This document shows positions 1-8,211 of a stretch of 64,000 nt of DNA, piece after piece; position 1 is the stretch's first letter, and the number at the start of each line of letters is the position of its first letter. The translations under genes and the position numbers were made by a program. Below the pieces are notes generated by a model. It was not told the origin of the DNA. It searched no databases and saw nothing but the letters and a program-made list of their open reading frames with translations. The stretch comes from Variovorax paradoxus. Its GTDB lineage: Bacteria; Pseudomonadota; Gammaproteobacteria; Burkholderiales; Burkholderiaceae_C. The stretch is taken from positions 27,688-91,687 of the forward strand of contig NZ_JXQQ01000136.1 of assembly GCF_000834655.1 (NCBI RefSeq). Direction: 5' to 3'.

Positions 1-388
1 GGGTTGCGGTTCCCTGCGACGCCCCGGCCTCGACCGTGCTCTTCGTCAGTTGCCCGCCGATGACCGTGCCGCTCTTGGGCTCGAGCAGTCCCGCACTGCG
101 AAGTTCGACGCTCAGGGCCTCCTGGAGGTACTTGGAAAACGAGCTGTCGTACGGCGAAAAGAAGGTGTTGCTGCGAATGCTCAGCGCCTGATCGACGCTC
201 TTCGGCACGCCCGCGGCGGGCGTGAAGGTCTCCACGGCGACGGGGCCGATGCCTGAAGACTTCGCCAGCTGGACGTTCTCGATGCTCGCCGACGGCGGCG
301 CAAGCTTGACCTGCGCGCATCCGGTCAAGAGCGCAAAACCGGCTGCGGCAACGACAAGCACGAGCCCGCGAATTTTTGACAACGCCAT
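1..388 (-). CDS. Lipoprotein of unknown function (3' end outside window)
   Basis: The reading frame is open from an ATG at 388 to the window edge, giving the first 129 residues. The N-terminus is a lipoprotein signal: a short charged start, a hydrophobic stretch and the lipobox LLTGC with Cys24 as the lipidation site. The mature part continues APPSASIENV and is otherwise soluble-looking. The neighbouring minus-strand gene at 408-1034 also encodes a small lipoprotein; it lies upstream with 19 bases between its stop and this start, so the two are probably cotranscribed. I do not recognise the family. It presumably faces the periplasm, anchored in a membrane. Confidence 0.8.
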   Translation of the reverse strand, partial: MALSKIRGLVLVVAAAGFALLTGCAQVKLAPPSASIENVQLAKSSGIGPVAVETFTPAAGVPKSVDQALSIRSNTFFSPYDSSFSKYLQEALSVELRSAGLLEPKSGTVIGGQLTKSTVEAGASQGTAT

Positions 389-407
389 GGTCTGTGCTTC
401 CTCTTGT

Positions 408-1034
408 TCAATTGAATGCGGGGTCGTGCGAAAGGTCGTTCAGCGCATTGCCGACGATCTGCCTCACCATGGTGTTCACGGCCTCGTTGATGTCTTTGGC
501 CTTGGTGGAGTTGCCGGGTGTCGCGGCCGCCCCCATCGTCGTGTGAATGGCGTGGCGCACGACCTTGACTACCGGCTTCTTGCCGGGCGCGACGTAGTTC
601 ACCGTGCAGATGTAGCCGTCGGACACTTGAGAGCCGGCGAGTCCGAAAGTCAGACCCGTCGCGAATCCCTTGCTGAAAGCGTCATCCGACATGGGCACGT
701 TGTTGAGCTTGATGCCGAGAAGCGCACCGCTTGCCGCAGGCTTTTCGTCTGTCGCCGAGAACAGCCCGCTGGCTCGCACCTGCTCGACCACCTGCTTCTT
801 CAATGCATCCGTTGCGCGTGTATTGGAAACACCCTTGGTTTCGAACTCGAAAAGAACCTGCACCGGGGCGGGTGCCGCAGGCTTCTTGAACATCGACGCG
901 TTGACTTCCTTCGTGGCTCCGTCGATGTAGTGGCTTGCACAGCCGGCCATCACCATTGCCGCCAAGCCCATCGCCGCTATACCCAGCGCGCGCGTCCAAC
1001 GACGGCGCAGAGGCACCGTGAGCTCAATTGACAT
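408..1034 (-). CDS. Small lipoprotein of unknown function
   Basis: Encodes about 208 residues with a lipoprotein signal: RRRWTR, a hydrophobic run and lipobox MAGC with Cys32. An earlier in-frame ATG lies at 1064, but I chose 1034 because a strong Shine-Dalgarno (GGGAGG) sits 8 bases upstream of it and the resulting signal peptide is of normal length. The mature region has a Pro/Ala linker and then a mixed alpha/beta-looking domain with a glycine-rich segment around ATGLTFGLAG. No family is recognised. It probably forms a transcription unit with the second lipoprotein downstream; a paired envelope role is inference only. Confidence 0.8.
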   Translation of the reverse strand: MSIELTVPLRRRWTRALGIAAMGLAAMVMAGCASHYIDGATKEVNASMFKKPAAPAPVQVLFEFETKGVSNTRATDALKKQVVEQVRASGLFSATDEKPAASGALLGIKLNNVPMSDDAFSKGFATGLTFGLAGSQVSDGYICTVNYVAPGKKPVVKVVRHAIHTTMGAAATPGNSTKAKDINEAVNTMVRQIVGNALNDLSHDPAFN

Positions 1035-1182
1035 GATTTTTTCCTCCCGGATCGGGTTTGCCATTGCTGTAGTTAATGCCGTACTTATTCACACATTGCG
1101 TTGCGATAAGTGCTCATAAGCGTATCAGAATGAGGCTAGACAGCCGATTCGAGCAGTGCGGTCGGCGCGGATAATTCCCCTC

Positions 1183-1815
1183 ATGATCAAGTTGTTCGTC
1201 GGCGTCGGAAATCCGGGCCCTGAGTACGAAGCCACGCGCCACAACGCGGGCTTCTGGTGGATCGACGCTCTTGCGCGCGACTGGAAACTCAACCTCGTGC
1301 CCGAGCGCGGCTACCACGGCCTCGCGGCGCGCGCCAGCATCGGCGGCCAGAGCGTCTGGCTGCTGGAGCCACAGACCTTCATGAACCTCTCGGGCAAGTC
1401 GGTGGCCGCGCTCGCGCGCTTCTTCAAGATCGCCCCCGAGGAAATCCTCGTGGTGCACGACGAGCTCGACGTGGTGCCCGGCCAGGCCAAGCTCAAGTTC
1501 GGCGGCAGCCATGCGGGCCACAACGGCCTGCGCGACATCCATGCGCAGCTGGGCACCGGCGACTACTGGCGGCTGCGCCTGGGCATCGGGCATCCCGGCG
1601 TGAAGTCGGAGGTCGTCAACTGGGTGCTCAAGAAGCCGCTGAAGGAACAACGTGAGCTGATCGAGGACGCCATCGTCCGCACGCTGCATGCCGCACCCGC
1701 GCTCGTGGCCGGCGAGATGGAGAAAGCGACCATGCAGATTCACACGAGCAAACCGCCCCGGCCCAAACCACCGCGGCGGGAGCCCGGCGAAGGGGGCACG
1801 CCTGCCGCCACCTAG
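1183..1815 (+). CDS. pth: Peptidyl-tRNA hydrolase
   Basis: Pth cleaves the ester bond of peptidyl-tRNAs that fall off stalled ribosomes, recycling tRNA in the cytoplasm. The N-terminus MIKLFVGVGNPGPEY is the family signature, followed by TRHNAGFW with the catalytic His20 and Asn21. FMNLSGKSV and VVHDELD (catalytic Asp) follow, then GGSHAGHNGLRD. At 210 residues it is slightly longer than usual because of a Pro/Arg/Gly-rich C-terminal tail. An in-frame start exists at 1156, but the family N-terminus begins at 1183. It reads divergently from the lipoprotein pair. Confidence 0.97.
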   Translation: MIKLFVGVGNPGPEYEATRHNAGFWWIDALARDWKLNLVPERGYHGLAARASIGGQSVWLLEPQTFMNLSGKSVAALARFFKIAPEEILVVHDELDVVPGQAKLKFGGSHAGHNGLRDIHAQLGTGDYWRLRLGIGHPGVKSEVVNWVLKKPLKEQRELIEDAIVRTLHAAPALVAGEMEKATMQIHTSKPPRPKPPRREPGEGGTPAAT

Positions 1816-1851
1816 CCGGCAACCGGAGCGCAGGAGGGAGAGAAATAAAAA

Positions 1852-2355
1852 ATGACTACGAGAAGAAGAGAAAAGAGAGTGAGGAAGTTCGGGCTGGCTA
1901 TATTTTTCATAGCAACCTGCGCCTATTCCAATGGCGTGGCGGCCCAGGATTCTGCAAAGACCTGGCGATGCGGAAGCACCTACTCCGACCGCCCCTGCGA
2001 AGGCGGCAAGACGGTGAAGGTCGACGACCCGCGCAGCCATGAAGACCGGCGCGCGGCCGAAGCCGGTGCAAAGAGCAACAGCACACAGGCCGACAAGCTG
2101 GAGCGCTCTCGCCTCTCGCTGGAAAAGGCGGCCTACGACCGCGATCGGCAGGCGGCGCGGGAAGCAAGGAGCGCCGCAATGGCCGAAAGGCGCATGGCCC
2201 TGTCCGAGCAGCAGGCTCGCGAGCGCGCCACCAAGGCGGCCGGCGATCCACGCAAATCCACCATGAGCTTCAGCAGCGGCGGATCGGGCAAGTCGGCCGG
2301 CGACGCCCCGGCAAAGCAAAAGAAGCGGAAGTCCCGCGACTCAGACGCCGGCTGA
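1852..2355 (+). CDS. Secreted DUF4124-type protein
   Basis: A 167-residue protein with a basic N-terminus, a hydrophobic segment and a likely signal-peptidase site after GVAAQ. The mature start WRCGSTYSDRPCEGGKTV resembles the DUF4124 motif, a Cys-containing hairpin common in periplasmic proteins of beta- and gammaproteobacteria. The rest is charged, Ala/Arg/Glu-rich and probably helical or coiled-coil, ending in a Lys/Ser-rich tail. A purine-rich GGAGGGAGAG precedes the ATG. It follows pth by 36 bases and may share its transcript. The last 15 bases overlap the convergent ferredoxin gene. Function unknown. Confidence 0.75.
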   Translation: MTTRRREKRVRKFGLAIFFIATCAYSNGVAAQDSAKTWRCGSTYSDRPCEGGKTVKVDDPRSHEDRRAAEAGAKSNSTQADKLERSRLSLEKAAYDRDRQAAREARSAAMAERRMALSEQQARERATKAAGDPRKSTMSFSSGGSGKSAGDAPAKQKKRKSRDSDAG

Positions 2356-2628
2356 AGAGGCGGGCGACACCGCCGTCACCTTGATCGCCGTGAGGCGCTG
2401 GTACTTCTGCATCAGCGTCTCGCGGCTTTCCACGTGTTCGGGATTCAGGGGAATGCACGCCACCGGGCAGATCTGCACGCACTGCGGCTCATCGAAGTGG
2501 CCGACGCACTCGGTGCACTTGTGCGGATCGATTTCGTAGTACTCCGCGCCCATGTAGATCGCATCGTTCGGGCACTCGGGCTCGCAGACATCGCAGTTGA
2601 TGCATTCGTCGGTGATCATGAGGGCCAT
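2341..2628 (-). CDS. yfhL: YfhL-like 4Fe-4S dicluster ferredoxin
   Basis: A soluble electron carrier of about 95 residues with two 4Fe-4S sites. The first cluster motif is CINCDVCEPECP. The second is CTECVGHFDEPQCVQICP, with the longer internal loop typical of the Alvin/YfhL ferredoxins. I chose the ATG at 2628 (MALMITDECIN) because the family begins there; the longer frame back to 2694 adds non-homologous sequence. The 3' end overlaps the convergent DUF4124 gene by 15 bases. The redox partner is not shown by the context. Confidence 0.92.
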   Translation of the reverse strand: MALMITDECINCDVCEPECPNDAIYMGAEYYEIDPHKCTECVGHFDEPQCVQICPVACIPLNPEHVESRETLMQKYQRLTAIKVTAVSPASSAGV

Positions 2629-2731
2629 CCCCCGATTATCGGCGGACCGGGCCGCCGGGCCAGCCGTGAATGACAAAGGCCACATCAGCGGCACACTTGT
2701 TGCACCAGTCAGTTATGCTGCGCCCCGCCCC

Positions 2732-3682
2732 ATGAGTCTGTTTCTATTCAAGCGCCTCGCCACGCTGATCGGCACCTTGATCGGCGCTTCGGTCATCGTC
2801 TTCCTCGTCCTGGAGATCCTGCCCGGCAACGCCGCGCAGATGCTCATGGGCCCCGACGCGTCGCCCGATGCCGTCGCGGCGCTGGCCACCAAGCTGGGCC
2901 TGGACCAGCCCGCGTGGACGCGCTACTGGCACTGGATCGGGGGCCTGCTCACTGGCAACCTCGGCGACAGCTATGCGTACAGCTCGCCGGTGCTCGACCT
3001 CATCCTCGAACGCCTCGCCCTCACCGTGCCGCTCGCGCTGCTGGCGATGGCCTTCACCGTGGTGATCGCGCTGCTGGTGGGCGTCACCGCCGCCGCGCGA
3101 CACAACAAGCTCGGAGACGTCGGCCTCATGGGCATGGCGCAGGTCGGCATCGCGATCCCGAATTTCTGGTTCGCGATCATGCTGATCCTGGTGTTCTCGG
3201 TGCAGCTGCAATGGTTCTCCGCCGGCGGCTTCGAGGGCTGGGGCGAAGGGATCTTCGCGGGCTTCAAATCGTTGCTGCTGCCCGCGCTGTCGCTGGCGGT
3301 GGTGCAGGCGGCGATCCTCGCGCGCATCACGCGCTCGGCCGTGCTCGAGGTGATGCGCGAAGACTTCGTTCGCACCGCCCGCGCCAAGGGCGTGTCGCAG
3401 CGCATGGTGCTGTGGACCCACGTGCTGCGCAACGCGATGATCCCGGTCATCACGGTGATGGGCATGCAGTTTTCCGAGTTGCTCGCCGGCACCATCGTGG
3501 TGGAGAACGTTTTCTATCTCCCGGGCCTGGGCCGCCTCATCTTCCAGGCCATCAGCAACCGCGACCTCATCGTGGTGCGCAACTGCGTGATGCTGCTCGC
3601 GGCGCTCGTGGTCATCGTGAACTTCGTGGTCGACGTGCTCTATGCCGTGATCGATCCGCGCATCAAGGCGAGCGACATATGA
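2732..3682 (+). CDS. Peptide-type ABC transporter permease (DppB-like)
   Basis: A 316-residue inner-membrane permease of the dipeptide/oligopeptide/nickel family. The N-terminal helix RLATLIGTLIGASVIVF is followed by a periplasmic loop and a five-helix BPD_transp_1 core. The EAA coupling loop appears as EDFVRTARAKGVS. The start at 2732 matches the usual family beginning and excludes an upstream extension. Its stop overlaps the next start (ATGA), so the second permease is translationally coupled. It is the first gene of the importer-amidase operon; the substrate cannot be read from this subunit. Confidence 0.93.
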   Translation: MSLFLFKRLATLIGTLIGASVIVFLVLEILPGNAAQMLMGPDASPDAVAALATKLGLDQPAWTRYWHWIGGLLTGNLGDSYAYSSPVLDLILERLALTVPLALLAMAFTVVIALLVGVTAAARHNKLGDVGLMGMAQVGIAIPNFWFAIMLILVFSVQLQWFSAGGFEGWGEGIFAGFKSLLLPALSLAVVQAAILARITRSAVLEVMREDFVRTARAKGVSQRMVLWTHVLRNAMIPVITVMGMQFSELLAGTIVVENVFYLPGLGRLIFQAISNRDLIVVRNCVMLLAALVVIVNFVVDVLYAVIDPRIKASDI

Positions 3683-4557
3683 GCAGCACCGTCGTCGCTC
3701 CGAGCGCCGCCGCGCTCAAGGTGCCGGGCTTCTGGCGACGCGCACTGCACCACCGCAGCTTCGTCATCGGCGGCGTGCTGACGCTGCTGCTCCTGCTGGC
3801 CGCCGCCCTCTCCCTCGTCTGGACGCCCTGGTCGCCCTACGAGATGGACATGGCCAACAAGCTCAAGCCCCCGACCGGCTCGCACTGGCTGGGCACCGAC
3901 ACCTACGGACGCGACGTGGCCTCGCTGCTGCTCGTAGGTGCACGCGCCTCCATCCTCGTGGGCGTGATCGCGGTCGGCATCGGCCTGGTCGTCGGCACCG
4001 CGCTCGGCCTGCTCGCGGCAGCGAAGCGCGGCTGGGTCGAGGAAGCCATCATGCGGCTCACCGACTTCTCGCTCGCCTTCCCCGCGATCCTCTCGGCGAT
4101 CATGATGACGGCCGTGTTCGGTGCGGGCATCGTCAACGCCATCGTCGCGATCGGCATCTACAACATCCCCACCTTCGCGCGCATCACGCGTGCCTCGGCC
4201 AATGCCATCTGGTCGCGCGAGTACATCGCGGCCGCGCGCGCCTGCGGCAAGGGCGCGTTCTCGATCACCATGCAGCACGTGCTGCCGAACATTTCCGCCG
4301 TGCTGATCGTGCAGATCACGATCCGCTTCGCCATCGCGATCCTCGCCGAAGCCGCGCTTTCCTACCTCGGCCTCGGCACGCAGCCGCCACAGCCGTCGTG
4401 GGGCCGCATGCTGAGCGAAGCGCAGACGATGATGTTCCAGTCGCCCCTGCTTGCCGTGTTCCCCGGCATGGCCATCGCGCTGGCGGTGCTGGGCCTCAAC
4501 CTCCTGGGCGACGGCCTGCGCGATCTGCTCGACCCGCGCCTCGCGCGCGCAAGGTAA
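3679..4557 (+). CDS. Peptide-type ABC transporter permease (DppC-like)
   Basis: A 292-residue partner permease. An N-terminal helix (FVIGGVLTLLLLLAAAL) precedes the OppC-type segment HWLGTDTYGRDVASLLLVGARAS, and the EAA loop reads EYIAAARACGKG. It ends with the LNLLGDGLRDLLDPRL signature that typifies DppC/OppC proteins. The start overlaps the stop of the first permease by four bases. The first ATPase gene begins 6 bases after its stop. The two permeases should form the heterodimeric channel. Confidence 0.94.
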   Translation: MSSTVVAPSAAALKVPGFWRRALHHRSFVIGGVLTLLLLLAAALSLVWTPWSPYEMDMANKLKPPTGSHWLGTDTYGRDVASLLLVGARASILVGVIAVGIGLVVGTALGLLAAAKRGWVEEAIMRLTDFSLAFPAILSAIMMTAVFGAGIVNAIVAIGIYNIPTFARITRASANAIWSREYIAAARACGKGAFSITMQHVLPNISAVLIVQITIRFAIAILAEAALSYLGLGTQPPQPSWGRMLSEAQTMMFQSPLLAVFPGMAIALAVLGLNLLGDGLRDLLDPRLARAR

Positions 4558-4563
4558 AGCGAC

Positions 4564-5553
4564 ATGCCCCTCCTCCAAGTCAAGGACCTGCACATCGAAC
4601 TGCAAACGCAGCGCGGCCCGGCCGAGGCCGTGCGCGGCATCGACTTCACGCTGGAGCGCGGCGAAACGCTGGGCATCGTGGGCGAGTCGGGCTGCGGCAA
4701 GTCGATCACCGTGATGTCGCTGATGGGCCTTTTGCCCTCGAACGCCAAGGTCACCGGCAGCATCCGCTTCGACGACACCGAGCTCGTCGGCCGCGACGAA
4801 AAGGACATGTGCCAGATCCGCGGCAACCGCATCGGCATGATCTTCCAGGAGCCGATGACGGCGCTCAACCCGGTGCACACCATCGTGCGCCAGGTCGGCG
4901 AGCCGCTGCGGCTGCATCGCGGCCTCTCGAAGGCCGAGACGCGCAAGGAGGTGCTGGCGCTGCTCGAGCGCGTGGGCATTCCGGATGCGGCCTCGCGGCT
5001 CGACGCGTACCCGCACCAGTTCTCGGGCGGCCAGCGGCAACGCATCGGCATCGCGATGGCGCTGGCCTGCGGCCCCGACCTGCTGATCGCCGACGAGCCG
5101 ACCACCGCGCTCGACGTCACGATCCAGAAGCAGATCCTCGAACTGATCCAGGGCCTGGTGCAAGAGCGCGGCATGGCGCTGATCCTGATTTCGCACGACC
5201 TGGGCGTGATCGCGCAGACCGTCTCGAAGATGCTCGTGATGTACGGCGGCAGCGTGGTCGAGAGCGGGCCGACCGAGGCCGTGTTCGCGCGCCGCGCGCA
5301 TCCCTACACGCAGGGCCTCTTCGCCGCCCGCCCGGCGCTCGGTGCGCCGCGCGGCGTGCGCCTGGCCACCATCCGCGGCAGCGTGCCCGAGCTGGTCGAC
5401 CTGCCCAAGGGCTGCCCGTTCGCGGGCCGCTGCAGCTACACGATCGACGCCTGCCAGACGACGCGGCCGCCGGCCACGATGCTGCCTCAGGACCACGCGG
5501 TGCGCTGCATCCGGCTGGAAGAAATCGCGACGAAGGTCGCCGTTGCCTCATGA
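4564..5553 (+). CDS. Peptide-type ABC transporter ATPase (DppD-like)
   Basis: A 329-residue cytoplasmic ATPase that powers the importer. Walker A is GESGCGKS, the Q-loop lies in MIFQEPMTALNP, the ABC signature is FSGGQRQRI, Walker B is LLIADEPTTALD, and the switch histidine is in ISHDLG. The C-terminal oligopeptide-transporter extension carries CPFAGRCSYTIDAC, whose cysteines in related proteins bind a 4Fe-4S cluster. The stop overlaps the start of the second ATPase (ATGA). It pairs with that protein as the OppD/OppF-type heterodimer. Confidence 0.95.
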   Translation: MPLLQVKDLHIELQTQRGPAEAVRGIDFTLERGETLGIVGESGCGKSITVMSLMGLLPSNAKVTGSIRFDDTELVGRDEKDMCQIRGNRIGMIFQEPMTALNPVHTIVRQVGEPLRLHRGLSKAETRKEVLALLERVGIPDAASRLDAYPHQFSGGQRQRIGIAMALACGPDLLIADEPTTALDVTIQKQILELIQGLVQERGMALILISHDLGVIAQTVSKMLVMYGGSVVESGPTEAVFARRAHPYTQGLFAARPALGAPRGVRLATIRGSVPELVDLPKGCPFAGRCSYTIDACQTTRPPATMLPQDHAVRCIRLEEIATKVAVAS

Positions 5554-6380
5554 GTGAATCCGCCCTCGCCTCGCCGCTGCTGGAGGTGAACGACCTCGTG
5601 CGCCACTACGACCTGCCGCGCGAAAAGCTCTTCGGCCCGCCGCCGACCGTCAAGGCGCTCAACGGCGTGAGCTTCAAGGTCGAAGCCGGCCGCAGCCTCG
5701 GCATCGTCGGCGAATCGGGTTCGGGCAAGTCGACCATCGCGCGCCTCGTGATGGCGCTCGATACGCCCACCTCGGGCAGCGTGAAGCTGCTCGGGCGCGA
5801 CCTGCACACGCTGCCCAGGAGCGAACTGCGCACTGCGCGACGCGATTTCCAGATGGTCTTTCAAGATCCCTACGGTTCGCTCGACCCACGCCAGACCGTC
5901 GCACGCATCGTCGCCGAGCCGCTCGAAGCCTTGGCCGAAGTCTCGCGCAAGGAGCAGCGCGAGCGCGCCGCCGAATCGCTCGCAGCGGTGGGCCTTCGCA
6001 CGACGGACATGGACAAGTACCCGCACGAGTTCTCGGGCGGACAAAGACAGCGCATCGCGATCGCACGCGCGCTCATCACGCGCCCCAAGCTCATCGTCGC
6101 CGACGAGCCCGTCAGCGCGCTCGACGTGTCGGTGCAGGCGCAGGTGCTCAACCTCATGCAGGACCTGCAGCAGCAGTTCGGCGTGAGCTACCTGCTCATC
6201 AGCCACGACCTCGCGGTGGTCAACCACCTGTGCGACGACGTGTGCGTGGTGTGGAAAGGCCTGATCGTCGAGCAAGGTCCGCCGGGCGAGCTGTTCCGCA
6301 ACGCGCAGCACCCGTACACGCGCACGCTCCTCGACGCGGTACCGCGCACGCCCACCGGCGGCACCTTGCTCGCGGCCTGA
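5550..6380 (+). CDS. Peptide-type ABC transporter ATPase (DppF-like)
   Basis: A 276-residue second ATPase. Walker A is GESGSGKST, followed by MVFQDPYGSLDPR, signature FSGGQRQRIA, Walker B LIVADEPVSALD and ISHDLAVV. The N-terminus LVRHYDLPREKLFG is typical of OppF/DppF. It starts inside the stop of the DppD-like gene. A 109-base gap separates it from the first binding protein. Its C-terminal extension is shorter than in many OppF proteins. Confidence 0.94.
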   Translation: MSESALASPLLEVNDLVRHYDLPREKLFGPPPTVKALNGVSFKVEAGRSLGIVGESGSGKSTIARLVMALDTPTSGSVKLLGRDLHTLPRSELRTARRDFQMVFQDPYGSLDPRQTVARIVAEPLEALAEVSRKEQRERAAESLAAVGLRTTDMDKYPHEFSGGQRQRIAIARALITRPKLIVADEPVSALDVSVQAQVLNLMQDLQQQFGVSYLLISHDLAVVNHLCDDVCVVWKGLIVEQGPPGELFRNAQHPYTRTLLDAVPRTPTGGTLLAA

Positions 6381-6489
6381 CACCGACGCGTCGCCCGTCC
6401 TTCGTAGGATGAGTGGGTCATAAGCATCTGGTTGCGCGACGCCCCGCGTCTCGCGGATGATGCTTGCCCCTTCCCGAGGACTCCGCTCC

Positions 6490-7983
6490 ATGCTCAAACG
6501 ACGCACCCTGCTTGCCACCAGCGCCGCAGCCCTGACACCGCTCGCATTGCCGATCAGCGCCTTCGCGCAAAAGAAGAAAGATTCGCTGGTGATCGGGCTC
6601 ACGCTGGAGCCCACGGGCCTGGACCCCACCGCCAAGGCCGGCGCCGAGATTTCCGAGGTGGTGCTCTACAACGTCTTCGAGACGCTCACCAAGATCAACT
6701 CCGACGGCGGCGTGACGCCGCTGCTCGCAGAAAGCTGGGAGGTCTCGCCCGACCTCAAGACCTACACCTTCAAGCTCAAGCGCGGCGTGAAGTTCCAGAA
6801 CGGCGAACCCTTCAATGCGAACGCCGTCAAGTTCTCGTTCGACCGCGCGGCCGCGGCCAACAGCACCAACAAGGACAAGCGCACCTTCGCCAACATCGCC
6901 ACGCAGGTGCTCGACGAGCACACCGTGGTGCTGATCAACAAGGAAATCGAGCCCGACCTCTTGTTCCTGCTCGGCCAGGCCTCGGCCATCGTGGTGGAGC
7001 CCAGGACGGTGGAGACCAACGCCACCAAGCCCGTCGGCACCGGCCCCTACCGCCTGGACAACTGGGCCAAGGGCTCAAGCATCGTGCTCGCCAAGTGGGA
7101 CGGCTATCGCCACGCCGATGCCGTGCAGATCCGCAAGGTGAGCTTCCGCTTCATCTCGGAGCCGGCCGCGCAGACCACCGCGCTGCTCTCGGGCGACGTG
7201 GATCTGTTCCCGCACGCCTCGGTGTCGCGCAGCCTGCCGCAGTTCCAGAACGACAAGCGCTTCCAGGTGGTGTTCAACGCCTCGCGCGGCAAGACCATCC
7301 TGGCCATCAACAACAAGCGCAAGCCGCTGGACGACGTGCGGGTGCGCCGCGCCATCTCCGCGGCCATCGACCGCAAGGCCGTCATCGAGGCGGCGGTGGA
7401 CGGCCGCGGCATCCCCATCGGCAGCCACTACGTGCCGACGGCGCCGGGCTACGTCGACACCACGGGCATCAACGCCTACGACGTGGAAAAGGCGAAGAAG
7501 CTCCTGGCCGAGGCCGGCGTGAAGACGCCGCTCGAGCTCGACCTCGTGCTGCCGCCCCCGCCCTATGCGCGGCAGGGCGGCGAGCTCATCGCCGCGCAGC
7601 TCGCAAAGGTGGGCATCGTCGCGAAAATCCAGAACGTCGAGTGGGCGCAGTGGATGAGCGGCACCTACGGCAACAAGAACTACGACCTCTCGCTGATCCT
7701 GCACGTGGAGCCCTTCGACCTGGTGAACTACACCAAGCCTGAGTACTACTGGGGCTACCACTCGGCGAAGTTCAACGAGGCCTTCGACAAGGCGCGCAAC
7801 GCGCCGCGCAACGCCGACCGCCTGCGCTACCTGGGCGATGCGCAGCGGCTGCTGGCCGAGGACGCGGCCAACGTGTTCCTGTTCCAGCCGCAGTTCATCA
7901 CCGTGGCGGGGCGCAACCTGCGCGGCCTGTGGAAGGACTCGCCGATCTTCGCGAACGACATCGCCGCCCTGTACTGGGCGTAG
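6490..7983 (+). CDS. ABC transporter substrate-binding protein, family 5 (copy 1)
   Basis: A 497-residue periplasmic binding protein of the SBP_bac_5 (peptide/nickel/opine) family. The export signal begins MLKRRTLLATSAAAL and is cleaved near AFAQ. The family motif VTPLLAESWEVSPDLKTYTFKLK lies near the mature N-terminus (quoted here in part: LLAESWEVSPDLKTYTF). I chose the ATG at 6490 because GAGGA lies 9 bases upstream. It is closely similar along its whole length to the next gene, so the pair is a tandem duplication. The ligand is unknown. Confidence 0.93.
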   Translation: MLKRRTLLATSAAALTPLALPISAFAQKKKDSLVIGLTLEPTGLDPTAKAGAEISEVVLYNVFETLTKINSDGGVTPLLAESWEVSPDLKTYTFKLKRGVKFQNGEPFNANAVKFSFDRAAAANSTNKDKRTFANIATQVLDEHTVVLINKEIEPDLLFLLGQASAIVVEPRTVETNATKPVGTGPYRLDNWAKGSSIVLAKWDGYRHADAVQIRKVSFRFISEPAAQTTALLSGDVDLFPHASVSRSLPQFQNDKRFQVVFNASRGKTILAINNKRKPLDDVRVRRAISAAIDRKAVIEAAVDGRGIPIGSHYVPTAPGYVDTTGINAYDVEKAKKLLAEAGVKTPLELDLVLPPPPYARQGGELIAAQLAKVGIVAKIQNVEWAQWMSGTYGNKNYDLSLILHVEPFDLVNYTKPEYYWGYHSAKFNEAFDKARNAPRNADRLRYLGDAQRLLAEDAANVFLFQPQFITVAGRNLRGLWKDSPIFANDIAALYWA

Positions 7984-8006
7984 GGCCTGAGGCAGGCGCC
8001 TTCGCA

Positions 8007-8054
8007 GGCTCCCGGCATCCGGGTACGTCCCGAGGAAAAACCGTTCCGGGAGCC
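8007..8054 (+). repeat. Nested inverted repeat between the duplicated binding-protein genes
   Basis: GGCTCCCGG (8007-8015) pairs with CCGGGAGCC (8046-8054), and the loop contains a second small hairpin (CGGG-TACGT-CCCG). There is no T-run after it, so it is not a standard intrinsic terminator. It lies just after the stop of the first binding protein. It could protect or attenuate the transcript between the two copies; that role is inference. Confidence 0.5.
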
Positions 8055-8211
8055 ATTCGCCAAGCCGCCCGCTGCGAGAGAATGATTCGCTGCGCACGTG
8101 GCATCTTTCGTGCTGCGTGCCTTGTCTTTCGTGGCGCCGCGCCTCCCTTCGGGGCACGGTGGGCGCCGAACCAGTCATTCGACCCTGGCCGTTTTCCGGA
8201 GATACCCAAGT

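Noticed and set aside
3640..5496. Minus-strand frame of 618 codons antisense to the ABC permease and ATPase
   Set aside because: Composition of a GC-rich shadow, no ribosome-binding site, opposite to well-supported genes.
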